Assembly (NCBI GenBank): GCA_017447265.1
Contig: JAFSOA010000005.1
Location: forward strand, 1 to 64,000
Length of the DNA stretch: 64,000 nt
Reading direction: 5' to 3'
Source: Bacteroidales bacterium
Lineage (GTDB): Bacteria > Bacteroidota > Bacteroidia > Bacteroidales > UBA932
This document shows, piece by piece, positions 51,638-60,509 of the stretch. A program made the translations under genes and the position numbers. Below the pieces are notes generated by a model. The model searched no databases, was not told where the DNA came from, and was given only the letters and a program-made list of their open reading frames with translations. Each line of letters begins with the position of its first letter. Within the stretch, counting starts at the first letter, position 1.

Positions 51638-52473
51638 AACGGAGCTTATGGCTGATGGCGCTTGCGCTTTGCTGCGCGGCCACTCTCCAGGCGCAGGACC
51701 TGGTGATCCTGCACACCAACGACACGCACAGCCAGATCGAACCGGTCCGCGTGGGCTACAACAAGGGCCTGGGCGGCGTCGAACGCCGGCTGCAGTATAT
51801 CGACCAGGTACGGGAGAAGTATGGGAAAAAGAAGGTGCTGCTGCTCGACGCCGGCGACTTCAACCAGGGCACGCCCTACTATACGGTCGCGCACGGTGAC
51901 CTGGAAGTCGAGCTGGTCAACCTGATGGAATACGACGTAATGACCCTGGGCAACCATGAGTTCGACAACGGGCAGGAAGACCTGGCCCGCCGGCTCAGAA
52001 ACTGCCACCACCAGACCGTCACCTGCAACTATGACTTTTCGAACACCCCGCTCAAGAAGCTGGTGAAGCCCTGGACGATCATCCGCCGCGGCGGCATGAA
52101 GATCGGCATCATCGGCGTGACCAGTTACCTGGAAGGCGTGGTGCTCAAATCGCACCTCGACGGCATGGTACGCCTCAATACCATCGAAGAAGTGAACCGC
52201 TGGGCGGATTTCCTGAAGAACAAGAAGCATTGCGACCTGGTGATCCTGCTGTCACACCTCGGTTACAACGGCGGTACGACCGACCGTCCTTCCGACGTGC
52301 TGATGGTGGAGCATTCGCGCAACCTCGACCTGGTGGTGGGCGGACACAGCCACACCTACCTCAAAGAGGCGCGGGAGGTGGTAGACCTGGATGGACGGGT
52401 GGTGCCCGTCACGCAGTGCGGCGGGCAGGGGATTGTGGTCGGAACCTGGGAGATCACTCGCGTTCGACCTTGA
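51634..52473 (+). CDS. 5'-nucleotidase N-terminal metallophosphoesterase protein
   Basis: 279 residues, exported (signal peptide to TLQAQ). The catalytic domain has all metal ligands: LHTNDTHSQIEP (Asp, His), LLDAGDFNQGTP (Asp), TLGNHEFDNG (Asn-His-Glu), VILLSHLG (His) and VVGGHSHTYL (HxH). It partners the preceding substrate-binding domain to split nucleotides or similar phosphoesters for salvage. Its last 20 bases overlap the convergent DUF4783 gene. Confidence 0.92.
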   Translation: MKRSLWLMALALCCAATLQAQDLVILHTNDTHSQIEPVRVGYNKGLGGVERRLQYIDQVREKYGKKKVLLLDAGDFNQGTPYYTVAHGDLEVELVNLMEYDVMTLGNHEFDNGQEDLARRLRNCHHQTVTCNYDFSNTPLKKLVKPWTIIRRGGMKIGIIGVTSYLEGVVLKSHLDGMVRLNTIEEVNRWADFLKNKKHCDLVILLSHLGYNGGTTDRPSDVLMVEHSRNLDLVVGGHSHTYLKEAREVVDLDGRVVPVTQCGGQGIVVGTWEITRVRP

Positions 52474-52858
52474 GCTGTTCGATGTGGCTTCCGGCGTCGG
52501 TTGTCTTGACGTAAAGAATCACCCGGAAGCGCTCTCCGCCGGCGCTGAGTGAACCGACGGCGTATTTCATCGGCGCTTTGCCGCTTTTGTGGATGATGGT
52601 GAACTTTTTGGGCGTGTAGCTGGAGAAGAAGTTCTTCATGATGAGTTTGGCCTGGTTGCGGGTGCAGTTGTTCACAGCACCGAGCATGTCGAGTTCCAGG
52701 TTGTCGGCAAACCAGGCGGAAAGCTTTTCATAGTCGCCGGCCTGCAGATATTTGCCGATGGGCGTAAAAACATCGTGGGCATTCTCCTGTGCCGTTGAAG
52801 GACCTGCGGTCAGAAAAACAAACAACATCGAAGCGAGCCAGAACAGTTTTTTCATCAT
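52454..52858 (-). CDS. DUF4783-family exported protein
   Basis: 134 residues: signal peptide (MMKKLFWLASMLFVFLTAGPSTAQ) and a DUF4783-like NTF2-type fold (DVFTPIGKYLQAGDYEKLSAWFADNLELDMLG, NQAKLIMKNFFSSYTPKKFTIIHKSG, RFRVILYVKT). The family is restricted to Bacteroidetes and often encoded near rlmH or nadC; function unknown. Its 3' end overlaps the convergent nucleotidase gene by 20 bases. It is divergent from rlmH with 45 bases between starts. Confidence 0.85.
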   Translation of the reverse strand: MMKKLFWLASMLFVFLTAGPSTAQENAHDVFTPIGKYLQAGDYEKLSAWFADNLELDMLGAVNNCTRNQAKLIMKNFFSSYTPKKFTIIHKSGKAPMKYAVGSLSAGGERFRVILYVKTTDAGSHIEQLKVERE

Positions 52859-52903
52859 TCCATGTTTAAATAGACGTAGACCATTGTATTCAAAAATCAC
52901 GCC

Positions 52904-53377
52904 ATGAAAGTCAAGGTTCTGTTCACGGGAAAAACCACGGAAGCCTGGGTGCGCGAGGGGATCGGGCAGTACGCGGCCCGCATCCGCCACTATGTTTCTT
53001 TTGAGTTGGTGGAACTGCCCGACCTGAAGCAGACCGCCTCCCTGAGCGAAGAGCAGATCAAAACCCGGGAGGGCGAGTTGGTTCTCAAGGCGTTGCGCCC
53101 CGGTGACCACCTGGTGCTGCTCGACGAGCACGGAGCCCGTTTCAGTTCGGTCGATTGGGCACGGAATTTGGAGCAGAAGTCCGCGCATCTCCCGAAAGAT
53201 TGTGTGTTCGTCATCGGCGGTCCCTACGGATTTTCCCCCGCTGTGCACGCCCGGAGCAATGAGCTTCTTTCGCTGTCGCCGATGACCTTCTCGCACCAGC
53301 TGGTGCGGGTGGTATTCCTGGAACAACTGTACCGGGCATTGACCATCATCAAAGGAGAGCCCTATCATCACGAATGA
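52904..53377 (+). CDS. rlmH: 23S rRNA (pseudouridine(1915)-N3)-methyltransferase
   Basis: The 157-residue SPOUT enzyme methylates pseudouridine 1915 in helix 69. KVKVLFTGKT start, LLDEHGARFSS, VFVIGGPYGFSPAV (SAM-binding knot) and the conserved end LSPMTFSHQLVRVVFLEQLYRALTIIKGEPYHHE. Length is exactly that of the family. The stop overlaps the start of the following kinase by four bases. Confidence 0.96.
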   Translation: MKVKVLFTGKTTEAWVREGIGQYAARIRHYVSFELVELPDLKQTASLSEEQIKTREGELVLKALRPGDHLVLLDEHGARFSSVDWARNLEQKSAHLPKDCVFVIGGPYGFSPAVHARSNELLSLSPMTFSHQLVRVVFLEQLYRALTIIKGEPYHHE

Positions 53378-56300
53378 GCGCAAGCCAGCCATCGAAGTCT
53401 TCGCTACGCCGCTTTCTGGTGCGGTACGGCAGCCATGTGCTGTTCGTGCTGGCCATCGTACTGCTGGCCCTTTCCAACATTCGCCCCGACTATCCCGCCC
53501 GTCTCCGCCGGCAGGTCAGCCGGGTGGAGCGTTCCCTCCACAAACGGGAGCGGCTGGCGGAGAAATATGCCTACCGGGCCCTGCAGGCCGGCCCGGACGA
53601 ATGGGTCGATTTTGAAGACCTGCCCGAGGACATCGTGCTGTACTGCTACCAGTCCGACACGATGAAGAGCTGGACCCACCAGTTTCCCATCAACAACGAC
53701 GAGGTGGATGTCTATCCCTATTCGTACCGGCTGCAGTTCATGAGCAACCGGAACCTCTACGCCAATCCGCTCGCCTATATCGGCATCGAAGAAAAATACG
53801 TCAACCTGGGCTCCGCCTGGTATGTGGTGACCACCCAGTTCAACCGGGAACACAAGACCAAGGTAGTGACGGGCATCCTCATCAAGACGGAATATCCGGG
53901 CAGCTCGATTCCCAACGTGGTCAACAAGCATCTGCATCTGCGCGACGGCTATACGACGGTCGCCATCAGCGACGACGATGCGGCCATCGTCTATGGCATC
54001 GAGGAAGGGCCGCTTTTCTCGATCGTCCCTACCGTGCCGCCTGCGCCGGAGCACGGCAACATGCCCATGCGCTGGCTCGCCTTCGTCCTGATGCTCCTGG
54101 CTGTCTTCCCGTATCATTACCGGCATCATACCTGGCCGACTTTCTGGTTTGCCCTCTTCATCCTGGTCGTGGTGCGCCTGATGGCCTTCTACTATGTATC
54201 CAAGGGCTTTGCGACCGGCGAGATTTTTTCGCCGGTGCTGTATGCCGACACGGCGCTCTTCAACTCCCTGGGCAGCCTCCTGTTCAACAACATGGTGGTG
54301 GCCCTGGCCTTCTACGCCCTGTTCGTCATGCGCTACCGCATCCACAAGCGGGTGGAGAAATTCGGCCCCGTCCGTCGCTGGGTGGCCATCGGACTGCACA
54401 TGCTCGCCGCCCTGGCCCTGATGGGATACATCCATTTCGTGCTGCGCTCGTTGATTCTCAACTCCAGCATCGTGATGGAGCCGCACCGCATCTCCGACAT
54501 CGGTGTCAAGGCCATTCTCAGCTACCTGACCTTCGCCATGCTCTTCCTGGCCCTGCTGTTCCAGCTTTACCTCATCGTGATGCTGATCCGCAAGGACGCC
54601 CGCGTGAACCTCTTTTCCTGGCGAAACCTGCTGGTCTACACGATGCTCATCTCCCTGTTCAGCGTGGTGTCCATCAACTCCTACGGCCTGGAGAAGGAAT
54701 ACGAGAGCAACCGTGTCAACACGGGCAAGCTGGCCGTGGAGCGCGACCTGTCGCTGGAAATGTTCCTGCGGAGTGTCGAGCCTGCCATCCAGAGCGATCC
54801 CTTCTTCTCGGTCCTGGCCTCGGTGCGCGGCACCGACATGATCAAGAACCGTATGCTGGAGCGCTACCTCTACAACGACGTGGTCCGCAAGTACAACATC
54901 ACGTTGACCACCTGTTCCAACAACGACCTGATCGCGCTGGGGCAGGGGATGGAGCCCGTGAACTGCTTCTCCTTCTACAAGGACATGATCGACGAGTACG
55001 GCGTACAGCTTGCGCCCGGCTCCAAATTCTACTATCTGCACGACTACAACGGCCTGGCTTCCTATCTGGGCGTTTTCTCTTATCCCGATCCGTCCACCTA
55101 CCAGCTGTCCTGGCTCTTCATGGAGCTGGAGTCGAAGTTCCGCAACGATGTGGTCACCAATCCCTTCGACGCGCTGACGACCCGGGCGGGCACGGCGGCG
55201 ACCCTGCCGCGGTACTATTCGTATGCCCGCTACTCCGACGACCGGCTGGTCTCGCACGGCGGCAGTTACGACTATTCCGTGACGCCGCCCGAAGACCTGG
55301 CGGTCGGCTACACGATGATCAACCGGAACGGCTTCGTCCATTTTGTCAACCGGATCTCCAACGAAGATGTGACCATGGTCTCACGCCCACGGCGGCCCTT
55401 CTTCCCGCATGTGGTGTCCTTTTCGTACCTGGTGATCTTCTACGGCCTGTTCCTGCTGCTCTTCACCCTGCGCTGGCGCCGCGAAAAGCTCTTCAATCTG
55501 CCGAAACATTCGCTCAAGCGTAAGATTACCCTGCTGATTACCCTGACCATGGTGGTTGCGCTGGGAACGATGGGTGTGGGCAGTGTCGTCTATGTGATGC
55601 GCCTCACCCGCGAGAATAACCGCGAGGCGATGGACGGTCTGATGGAGTCGGCCCAGGCACTGCTGGCCGAGCCCTGCAAGTATGCCCTGCGCTACAACGA
55701 CATCAACACGCCGCAGCTCTTCAATGCGATGGACGAGTTCAACAAGATCACGCGCAACGACTTGCATCTCTACAACATCCATGGTGAGCTGATCCGTTCC
55801 ACCAAGCCGGAGCTCTTCGATCAGTATCTGGTGGGCAAGCGCATGAACAACAAGGCCTTCCGCCAGATTGTCAAGCAGAAGCAACTGCGTTATGCCGGTC
55901 TGGAGAACATCGCCGGCGTGCGTTTCTACGCCGTCTATGAGCCGGTGTTCAACGGCGACGGCGAGCTGGTGGCCATCGCCTGTGTGCCTTATTTTGCCCG
56001 CAGCCAGGACGTGACCGACGCCACGGCCTCGACCATGTCGGTCATCATCAACATCTACCTGATCCTGCTCATTGCGGCCGTCGTCATCGGAGCTTTGATT
56101 TCCAACTCCCTGTCGCGCCCGCTGGTCGAGATCAAAGAACGCATCGAGCGCCTGGCCCTGTCGGGCAACCGGCGTATCAAGTACCGCAACACGCGCGACG
56201 AGCTGGGCGTGCTGATCGAGTCGTACAACAAGATGGTGGAGGATCTGGAGGAGAGTACCCGGCAGCTGGCGCACAACGAGCGCGAGCAGGCCTGGAAAGA

Positions 56301-56970
56301 GATGGCCCGCCAGATTGCGCACGAGATCAAGAACCCGCTCACGCCGATGAAACTAAGCATCCAGTACCTGATGAAGCTCAAAGAGGAGAATGTGCCGGGC
56401 TGGGAGGCGAAGCTCGAAAGCGTGAGCAAGTCACTGCTGGAGCAGATCGACACGCTGTCGCAGACCGCCACGGAGTTCTCTTCGTTCGCCCGTTTCTACA
56501 GCGAGGAGGTCACACGGATCGACCTCGACGCACTGATCCGGGAGCAGCGCGAGCTCTTCGACAATCGCGAGGATCTCCGCTTCGCGTTCAAGCGCGACGC
56601 CGCGGAAGGTGCCGCCGTGGTCGATGCCCGCCGCAGCCAGTTGGCGCGCGTTTTCGTCAACTTGATTACGAATGCGATCCAGGCCATCGACAATGCCGTC
56701 ACACCGGACGGGCTGATCTGCATTTCGCTCTCTTCCACGCGGTTGAACGATGCGCGTGCCTGGCAGATTGACGTGGAGGACAATGGCCCTGGCGTGAGTG
56801 AAGAAGACATGCAGAAGCTCTTTACGCCCAACTTCACGACCAAGAAGACCGGAACGGGCCTCGGCCTGGCCATCTGCCGCAGCATCATCGAACAGAGCCA
56901 GGGCGCCATCAGCTACAGCCGCTCTCCGCTGGGCGGCGCCCGGTTCACCATCATTCTACCTGCTGTTTAG
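53374..56970 (+). CDS. Large membrane sensor histidine kinase, NtrY-like
   Basis: 1198 residues. An N-terminal helix (HVLFVLAIVLLALSNI), a periplasmic domain (about 35-220), a block of about seven helices (230-450), a second outer domain (about 455-660), one helix (VVSFSYLVIFYGLFLLLF), another helix near 720-745, a third sensor segment, a last helix (IINIYLILLIAAVVIGALI), HAMP (LSRPLVEIKERIERLALSGNRRIKYRN), HisKA with His in QIAHEIKNPLTPMKLS and HATPase (NLITNAIQAI, VEDNGPGV, FTPNFTTKKTGTGLGLAI). The core resembles NtrY. No cognate regulator is adjacent. Signal unknown. Confidence 0.9.
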   Translation: MSASQPSKSSLRRFLVRYGSHVLFVLAIVLLALSNIRPDYPARLRRQVSRVERSLHKRERLAEKYAYRALQAGPDEWVDFEDLPEDIVLYCYQSDTMKSWTHQFPINNDEVDVYPYSYRLQFMSNRNLYANPLAYIGIEEKYVNLGSAWYVVTTQFNREHKTKVVTGILIKTEYPGSSIPNVVNKHLHLRDGYTTVAISDDDAAIVYGIEEGPLFSIVPTVPPAPEHGNMPMRWLAFVLMLLAVFPYHYRHHTWPTFWFALFILVVVRLMAFYYVSKGFATGEIFSPVLYADTALFNSLGSLLFNNMVVALAFYALFVMRYRIHKRVEKFGPVRRWVAIGLHMLAALALMGYIHFVLRSLILNSSIVMEPHRISDIGVKAILSYLTFAMLFLALLFQLYLIVMLIRKDARVNLFSWRNLLVYTMLISLFSVVSINSYGLEKEYESNRVNTGKLAVERDLSLEMFLRSVEPAIQSDPFFSVLASVRGTDMIKNRMLERYLYNDVVRKYNITLTTCSNNDLIALGQGMEPVNCFSFYKDMIDEYGVQLAPGSKFYYLHDYNGLASYLGVFSYPDPSTYQLSWLFMELESKFRNDVVTNPFDALTTRAGTAATLPRYYSYARYSDDRLVSHGGSYDYSVTPPEDLAVGYTMINRNGFVHFVNRISNEDVTMVSRPRRPFFPHVVSFSYLVIFYGLFLLLFTLRWRREKLFNLPKHSLKRKITLLITLTMVVALGTMGVGSVVYVMRLTRENNREAMDGLMESAQALLAEPCKYALRYNDINTPQLFNAMDEFNKITRNDLHLYNIHGELIRSTKPELFDQYLVGKRMNNKAFRQIVKQKQLRYAGLENIAGVRFYAVYEPVFNGDGELVAIACVPYFARSQDVTDATASTMSVIINIYLILLIAAVVIGALISNSLSRPLVEIKERIERLALSGNRRIKYRNTRDELGVLIESYNKMVEDLEESTRQLAHNEREQAWKEMARQIAHEIKNPLTPMKLSIQYLMKLKEENVPGWEAKLESVSKSLLEQIDTLSQTATEFSSFARFYSEEVTRIDLDALIREQRELFDNREDLRFAFKRDAAEGAAVVDARRSQLARVFVNLITNAIQAIDNAVTPDGLICISLSSTRLNDARAWQIDVEDNGPGVSEEDMQKLFTPNFTTKKTGTGLGLAICRSIIEQSQGAISYSRSPLGGARFTIILPAV

Positions 56971-56990
56971 CGCTCCGCTTCGCTCTGGCA

Positions 56991-57088
56991 TTTGCTCCAG
57001 AACCGTCTCGCTGCGCTCGACCCCTCCCATGCTGCGCATGGGCCCCTCCCTCTTACAGTGCCGAAGGTGGCATGGGTTCTGGAGCAAA
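56991..57088. repeat. Long inverted repeat between kinase and TPR regulator
   Basis: TTTGCTCCAGAACC (56991-57004) is the exact complement of 57075-57088. An inner palindrome CCCATG (57026-57031) / CATGGG (57037-57042) sits in the 70-base loop. The 56971-57282 gap holds this structure and the next promoter (TATCTTTGT, 57247-57255) but no gene I can support. Confidence 0.65.
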
Positions 57089-57246
57089 ATACCACCCGCT
57101 CAGCTACGCTTCCGGGCACGTTTTAGGCCATATTCGTGGCCGGCGGCCGTTTCAACAGGCTTCCGTCCACGTTTTGAGGCGTTTTTTTGGCCGGTTTTAC
57201 ATTCATCATGCCAGCTTGACCCGGCAGCTCCTTATTGTTTTTATAG

Positions 57247-57255
57247 TATCTTTGT
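57247..57255 (+). promoter_or_regulatory. -7 box of the TPR regulator gene
   Basis: TATCTTTGT, 27 bases before ATG 57283, consensus match. Confidence 0.55.
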
Positions 57256-57282
57256 AAAGATTATCAGCACATTCTAGAGACC

Positions 57283-58965
57283 ATGCCTTTCCGACGCTTT
57301 ATCCCCATAGCCTTGTTTCTGATCGCTATTATCTTCCCTTCCTGCGCCAACAGACAGACCGCCGATACGCTCAACGACGTCGAAACCTACATCCAAGACC
57401 ACCCAGACAGCGCACTGGCCACGATTCGTGCCATCGACACCGCAACGCTCACGGCCAGAAGCATACGCGCCCACTACGCCCTGCTGCACGCCATGGCCCT
57501 GGACAAGAATTGGATAGATACGACAGATGTGAACGTCGTGATGCCAGCGGTGTCATATTATAGCAAACGACGTCCGTTGTCGCGACGTTGCCAGGCTTAC
57601 TACTATCTCGGTAGAATACAATACAATCAGAGCAATTATTCAGATGCCATCCTCTCCTTCACCCGTTCACTGGATTATGCGGCCTCATTGAACGATGACC
57701 GATTCAAAGCTTTAATTTTGCAGGCAATAGGAGATACTTTCTCGAATACTTATATTTCAGAGGAAGCTTATCGGTATTCAGAGTTGGCATGCTTGTCTGC
57801 CGAAGCCTGTGGTGACAGTGATCTTGCGATGGCTTCTCGCTTCAGGATGGCACAAGGATTATCGAACTTGAAACGAACAGAAGAAGCCGATTCCTTGTTT
57901 AGATATCTGATTAAGGAGCAGGATCAAATCAATCGACAAGTCATGCCTATCATCTTGTCGGATTATGCCCTGCTGAGAGTAAATGGTTATCATGACTATC
58001 TGGGAGGTGTTTCATATTTTAAAGAAGTTTTGTCTGAAACTGGCCGTCTCCCTTCTGTTAATCATTGGGGAGCCTACGCTTACTCTTTGGCCATGATAGG
58101 GGATACCGCTCGCGCCCATTCGTTGTTTCATAAACTGGAAAAGACAACGGCAAGCGAGACATATGCATATAAAGCATGGAAAAGTAAAGCATTATCGCAA
58201 GAAGGGAGGGATAAGGAGGCCCTTCAATTACTAAGTGAGTCAAATAACAGACAGACGGAAATGATGCTGGACGTTCTCAGACAGTCAGCCGTAAAATCTC
58301 AGCGTGATTATTATGCATTGGAGAAAACAAAAGCTGATGAATCGAGACGTTTGATTACATGGGTTTCTGTTCTTTCCATCCTGTTTCTTGCTTCTACTAT
58401 GATTTCGGGCTATTTGTTGATTCGCAGAAAACATGAACGCGACAAAGAAAAGGCTCGTTTGTTGGACCAGGAAAATGCTTCTTTGCAGAAAGCCGTGGAT
58501 TCCTTGTCTGAAAGCATAACGGAAATGAATGTGCAACAGGCCCGGCTCCAGCGAGAATTTACCACGCATCTTCAGTCTTCCTTCAGGGAATGGGGGCAGT
58601 TATACAAAGCCTTTTACCATCCGGGCAATTTTCCTCTTGATGTAAAAGAAAGCGTTTATATTGAAGCTAAAAAAGCCATAGCGAGATTATCCGATGATGA
58701 AGAAGGACAAAGACTACTCGAATGTCGCTTGAATGAACTGTTCGACAATGTCATAACGCACTATCGCGAGGATTTCCCGAATCGTTCGGAGTCAGAATAC
58801 CGTTTTGTCAGTTTCGTCTTTGCGGGTTTTGACCCCAGTGTCCTGAAGGCTGCATTTCAAATTCCGTCTCTGCCAGCCACATATGAGAGAAAATCCCGTC
58901 TTAAGGATTCAATTGTCCGGTCGTCTGCTCTGTATCGGAATCAATACCTTCTCTTTTTCCGTTGA
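57283..58965 (+). CDS. TPR-containing membrane regulator
   Basis: 560 residues. The N-terminus has a lipobox-like FPSC (Cys21) or signal anchor. Helical TPR-like repeats fill about 30-335 (DHPDSALATIRAID, RCQAYYYLGRIQYNQSNYSDAILSFTRSLDYA, HSLFHKLEKTTASETYAYKAWKSKALSQEGRDKEALQLL). One membrane helix follows (WVSVLSILFLASTMISGYLLI, about 360-380), then a coiled coil and a cytosolic C-terminal domain (RSESEYRFVSFVFAGFDPSVLKAAFQIPSLPATYERKSRLKDSIVRS) like the helix-turn-helix end of this Bacteroidetes family. Such proteins often sit just upstream of DUF3244 genes, as here, and probably control them. Base composition is richer in A/T than upstream genes. Confidence 0.8.
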   Translation: MPFRRFIPIALFLIAIIFPSCANRQTADTLNDVETYIQDHPDSALATIRAIDTATLTARSIRAHYALLHAMALDKNWIDTTDVNVVMPAVSYYSKRRPLSRRCQAYYYLGRIQYNQSNYSDAILSFTRSLDYAASLNDDRFKALILQAIGDTFSNTYISEEAYRYSELACLSAEACGDSDLAMASRFRMAQGLSNLKRTEEADSLFRYLIKEQDQINRQVMPIILSDYALLRVNGYHDYLGGVSYFKEVLSETGRLPSVNHWGAYAYSLAMIGDTARAHSLFHKLEKTTASETYAYKAWKSKALSQEGRDKEALQLLSESNNRQTEMMLDVLRQSAVKSQRDYYALEKTKADESRRLITWVSVLSILFLASTMISGYLLIRRKHERDKEKARLLDQENASLQKAVDSLSESITEMNVQQARLQREFTTHLQSSFREWGQLYKAFYHPGNFPLDVKESVYIEAKKAIARLSDDEEGQRLLECRLNELFDNVITHYREDFPNRSESEYRFVSFVFAGFDPSVLKAAFQIPSLPATYERKSRLKDSIVRSSALYRNQYLLFFR

Positions 58966-59131
58966 TTTTTTAACGGCTCTCATCTTGTAGGTGGGGTGAA
59001 AATTATTGAAAATCAACGAGTAACATCAATGATGAGAATGATTCGTTAGGTCATTTCTAACAGTATGCCCGCAATATGCCTCAGATAGCCATCTGTGGCG
59101 GTTTTTCATAGAAAGGATGTTAGATATTTTT

Positions 59132-59175
59132 CAGGGCAGGGAGTGCTGCCCTGGAAGGCCGTATTGTAACTTTGT
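59132..59175 (+). promoter_or_regulatory. Palindrome and -7 box before the DUF3244 gene
   Basis: CAGGGCAG (59132-59139) and CTGCCCTG (59146-59153) form an 8-bp palindrome with a 6-base loop. TAACTTTGT (59167-59175) is the -7 box, 26 bases before ATG 59201. The palindrome covers the -33 region and is a candidate operator. The 58966-59200 gap shows no gene. Confidence 0.5.
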
Positions 59176-59200
59176 ATATATCAATCCAAAACGCAAGGTT

Positions 59201-59584
59201 ATGAAAAGAGCTCTGTCACTTTTTTTGTTTGCGGCATGTGTCGCCCTGCTTCCTGTTTACTCGTACGCAGATGATGAAGAAGGAGATGTTATTGACATTC
59301 AGTATTTGCCGAGTGGGCAATCTCTTCATCGTTCAATAGTGCCTATTCCGTTACAAGCCACATTCTATTATATTCAAGGTGTCGTAACTGTACAATTTTC
59401 TTATAATCTTGGAGAAGTAGATATTAGAATGACGAATTGTACAGCAGGGTTATCTAATACAATCACTATTGATTCGCTTGTAGGATCCGTTTCTCTTCCT
59501 GTCCCTTTCGGCAGTGGTTTGTACTTGATAGAAATACTAACTCCGGAAGGAAATACTTATTATGGTTATTTCCCAGTTCAATAG
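59201..59584 (+). CDS. DUF3244-type small secreted protein
   Basis: 127 residues: signal peptide (MKRALSLFLFAACVALLPVYSYA) and one Ig-like beta-sandwich (LHRSIVPIPLQATFYYIQGVVTVQFSYNLGEVDIRMTNCTAG ... PVPFGSGLYLIEILTPEGNTYYGYFPVQ), the layout of DUF3244 proteins. These are Bacteroidetes-specific, usually encoded after a TPR regulator; function unknown. The gene is A/T-rich. The next gene follows 32 bases later. Confidence 0.8.
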   Translation: MKRALSLFLFAACVALLPVYSYADDEEGDVIDIQYLPSGQSLHRSIVPIPLQATFYYIQGVVTVQFSYNLGEVDIRMTNCTAGLSNTITIDSLVGSVSLPVPFGSGLYLIEILTPEGNTYYGYFPVQ

Positions 59585-59616
59585 TTCACGCATTATATTT
59601 ATTTACATTTGATGCT

Positions 59617-60498
59617 ATGAAAAAACTAGAATTGATTTTTACATTTATTTGTTTTGGATGCTCGCTTTTGCTGAATGTTTCTTGTCAAGAAAAAGCTTGT
59701 CTTGACCCGTCAGTCTCCAAAGCCAAGGTCTTCTTTGAACAAAACGCGCAGAACCTTTCGCTTCCTGTTTTCGGAAAAGCCAATGAACAACTGCTTGAGA
59801 TGGCTTCTTCCGTTCATCCAGTTTGGGAAGAAGCTCTCCTCTCTTATCATGGTGAGACTACGATAATAGAGGTACCGCTTACTGGTCCCTGTCGTATCGA
59901 AGCTGCCATTGTTAAGGTTCATGATAACCACACGCACATCGAACGTGCCGCATCAAAATCTTATCTAGTTCTCCGCATTGAAGGAGACAGCAAACCGTCC
60001 ATGTTTGTCGAGACCTTTATTCAGCAAGGAAAAGCATGCACTATGACGGCCTTCTCAAACCGGGATAATATTCTTGGATTTGAAATACTATCTGATCTGA
60101 GTGGCAGCATTCGGACCAATCAAGTCATTAAGGAAGGGGTGGTTTCTCCTGCCGATGAAACAACTGACCTCACAAGAGCAGCACAGTTCAAGCATGACTT
60201 TGTCGGTTATCGCGCAGGATATGCAGTAACGACAAAAGATCATATAGGATGTCCTGACTACGCTTGGATATATTGCCCTTTCTGCGAAACATTAATTTTT
60301 ATTAATTTTACAGACTTAGACCCCCGCTGTCCTAATTGCGGGGCAAGGTTCATAAACGGTATTATTTATTGTTCGGAGTGTGGGCAACCTATAGACCATT
60401 GTTCCTGCATAGATGACGAGACGTGTAACGTATGCGGAAGAAATAAGGCGAACTGCAATGGTTGTTCAGACGGTTCAAATTACTGTGAATGCGATTAA
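59617..60498 (+). CDS. Lipoprotein with Cys-rich zinc-ribbon-like C-terminus
   Basis: 293 residues. Lipoprotein signal peptide (LLLNVSC, Cys23). A mixed domain of about 190 residues (VFFEQNAQNLSLPVFG, HPVWEEALLSYHGETTIIEVPL, SYLVLRIEGDSKPSMFVETFIQQG) comes first. The last 85 residues hold 15 Cys in CxxC-type pairs: CPFC/CPNC, CSEC/CSC, CNVC/CNGC, CEC, resembling two or three zinc ribbons. Zinc ribbons are normally cytosolic, so placing them in an exported lipoprotein is odd; disulfides are an alternative. The N-terminal part resembles lipoproteins of Bacteroidetes I cannot name. A/T-rich. Confidence 0.75.
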   Translation: MKKLELIFTFICFGCSLLLNVSCQEKACLDPSVSKAKVFFEQNAQNLSLPVFGKANEQLLEMASSVHPVWEEALLSYHGETTIIEVPLTGPCRIEAAIVKVHDNHTHIERAASKSYLVLRIEGDSKPSMFVETFIQQGKACTMTAFSNRDNILGFEILSDLSGSIRTNQVIKEGVVSPADETTDLTRAAQFKHDFVGYRAGYAVTTKDHIGCPDYAWIYCPFCETLIFINFTDLDPRCPNCGARFINGIIYCSECGQPIDHCSCIDDETCNVCGRNKANCNGCSDGSNYCECD

Positions 60499-60509
60499 CC
60501 CTAACTGAT

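Noticed and set aside
53404-55341. 645-codon antisense frame opposite the large kinase
   Set aside because: Same cause; the kinase on the plus strand is complete.
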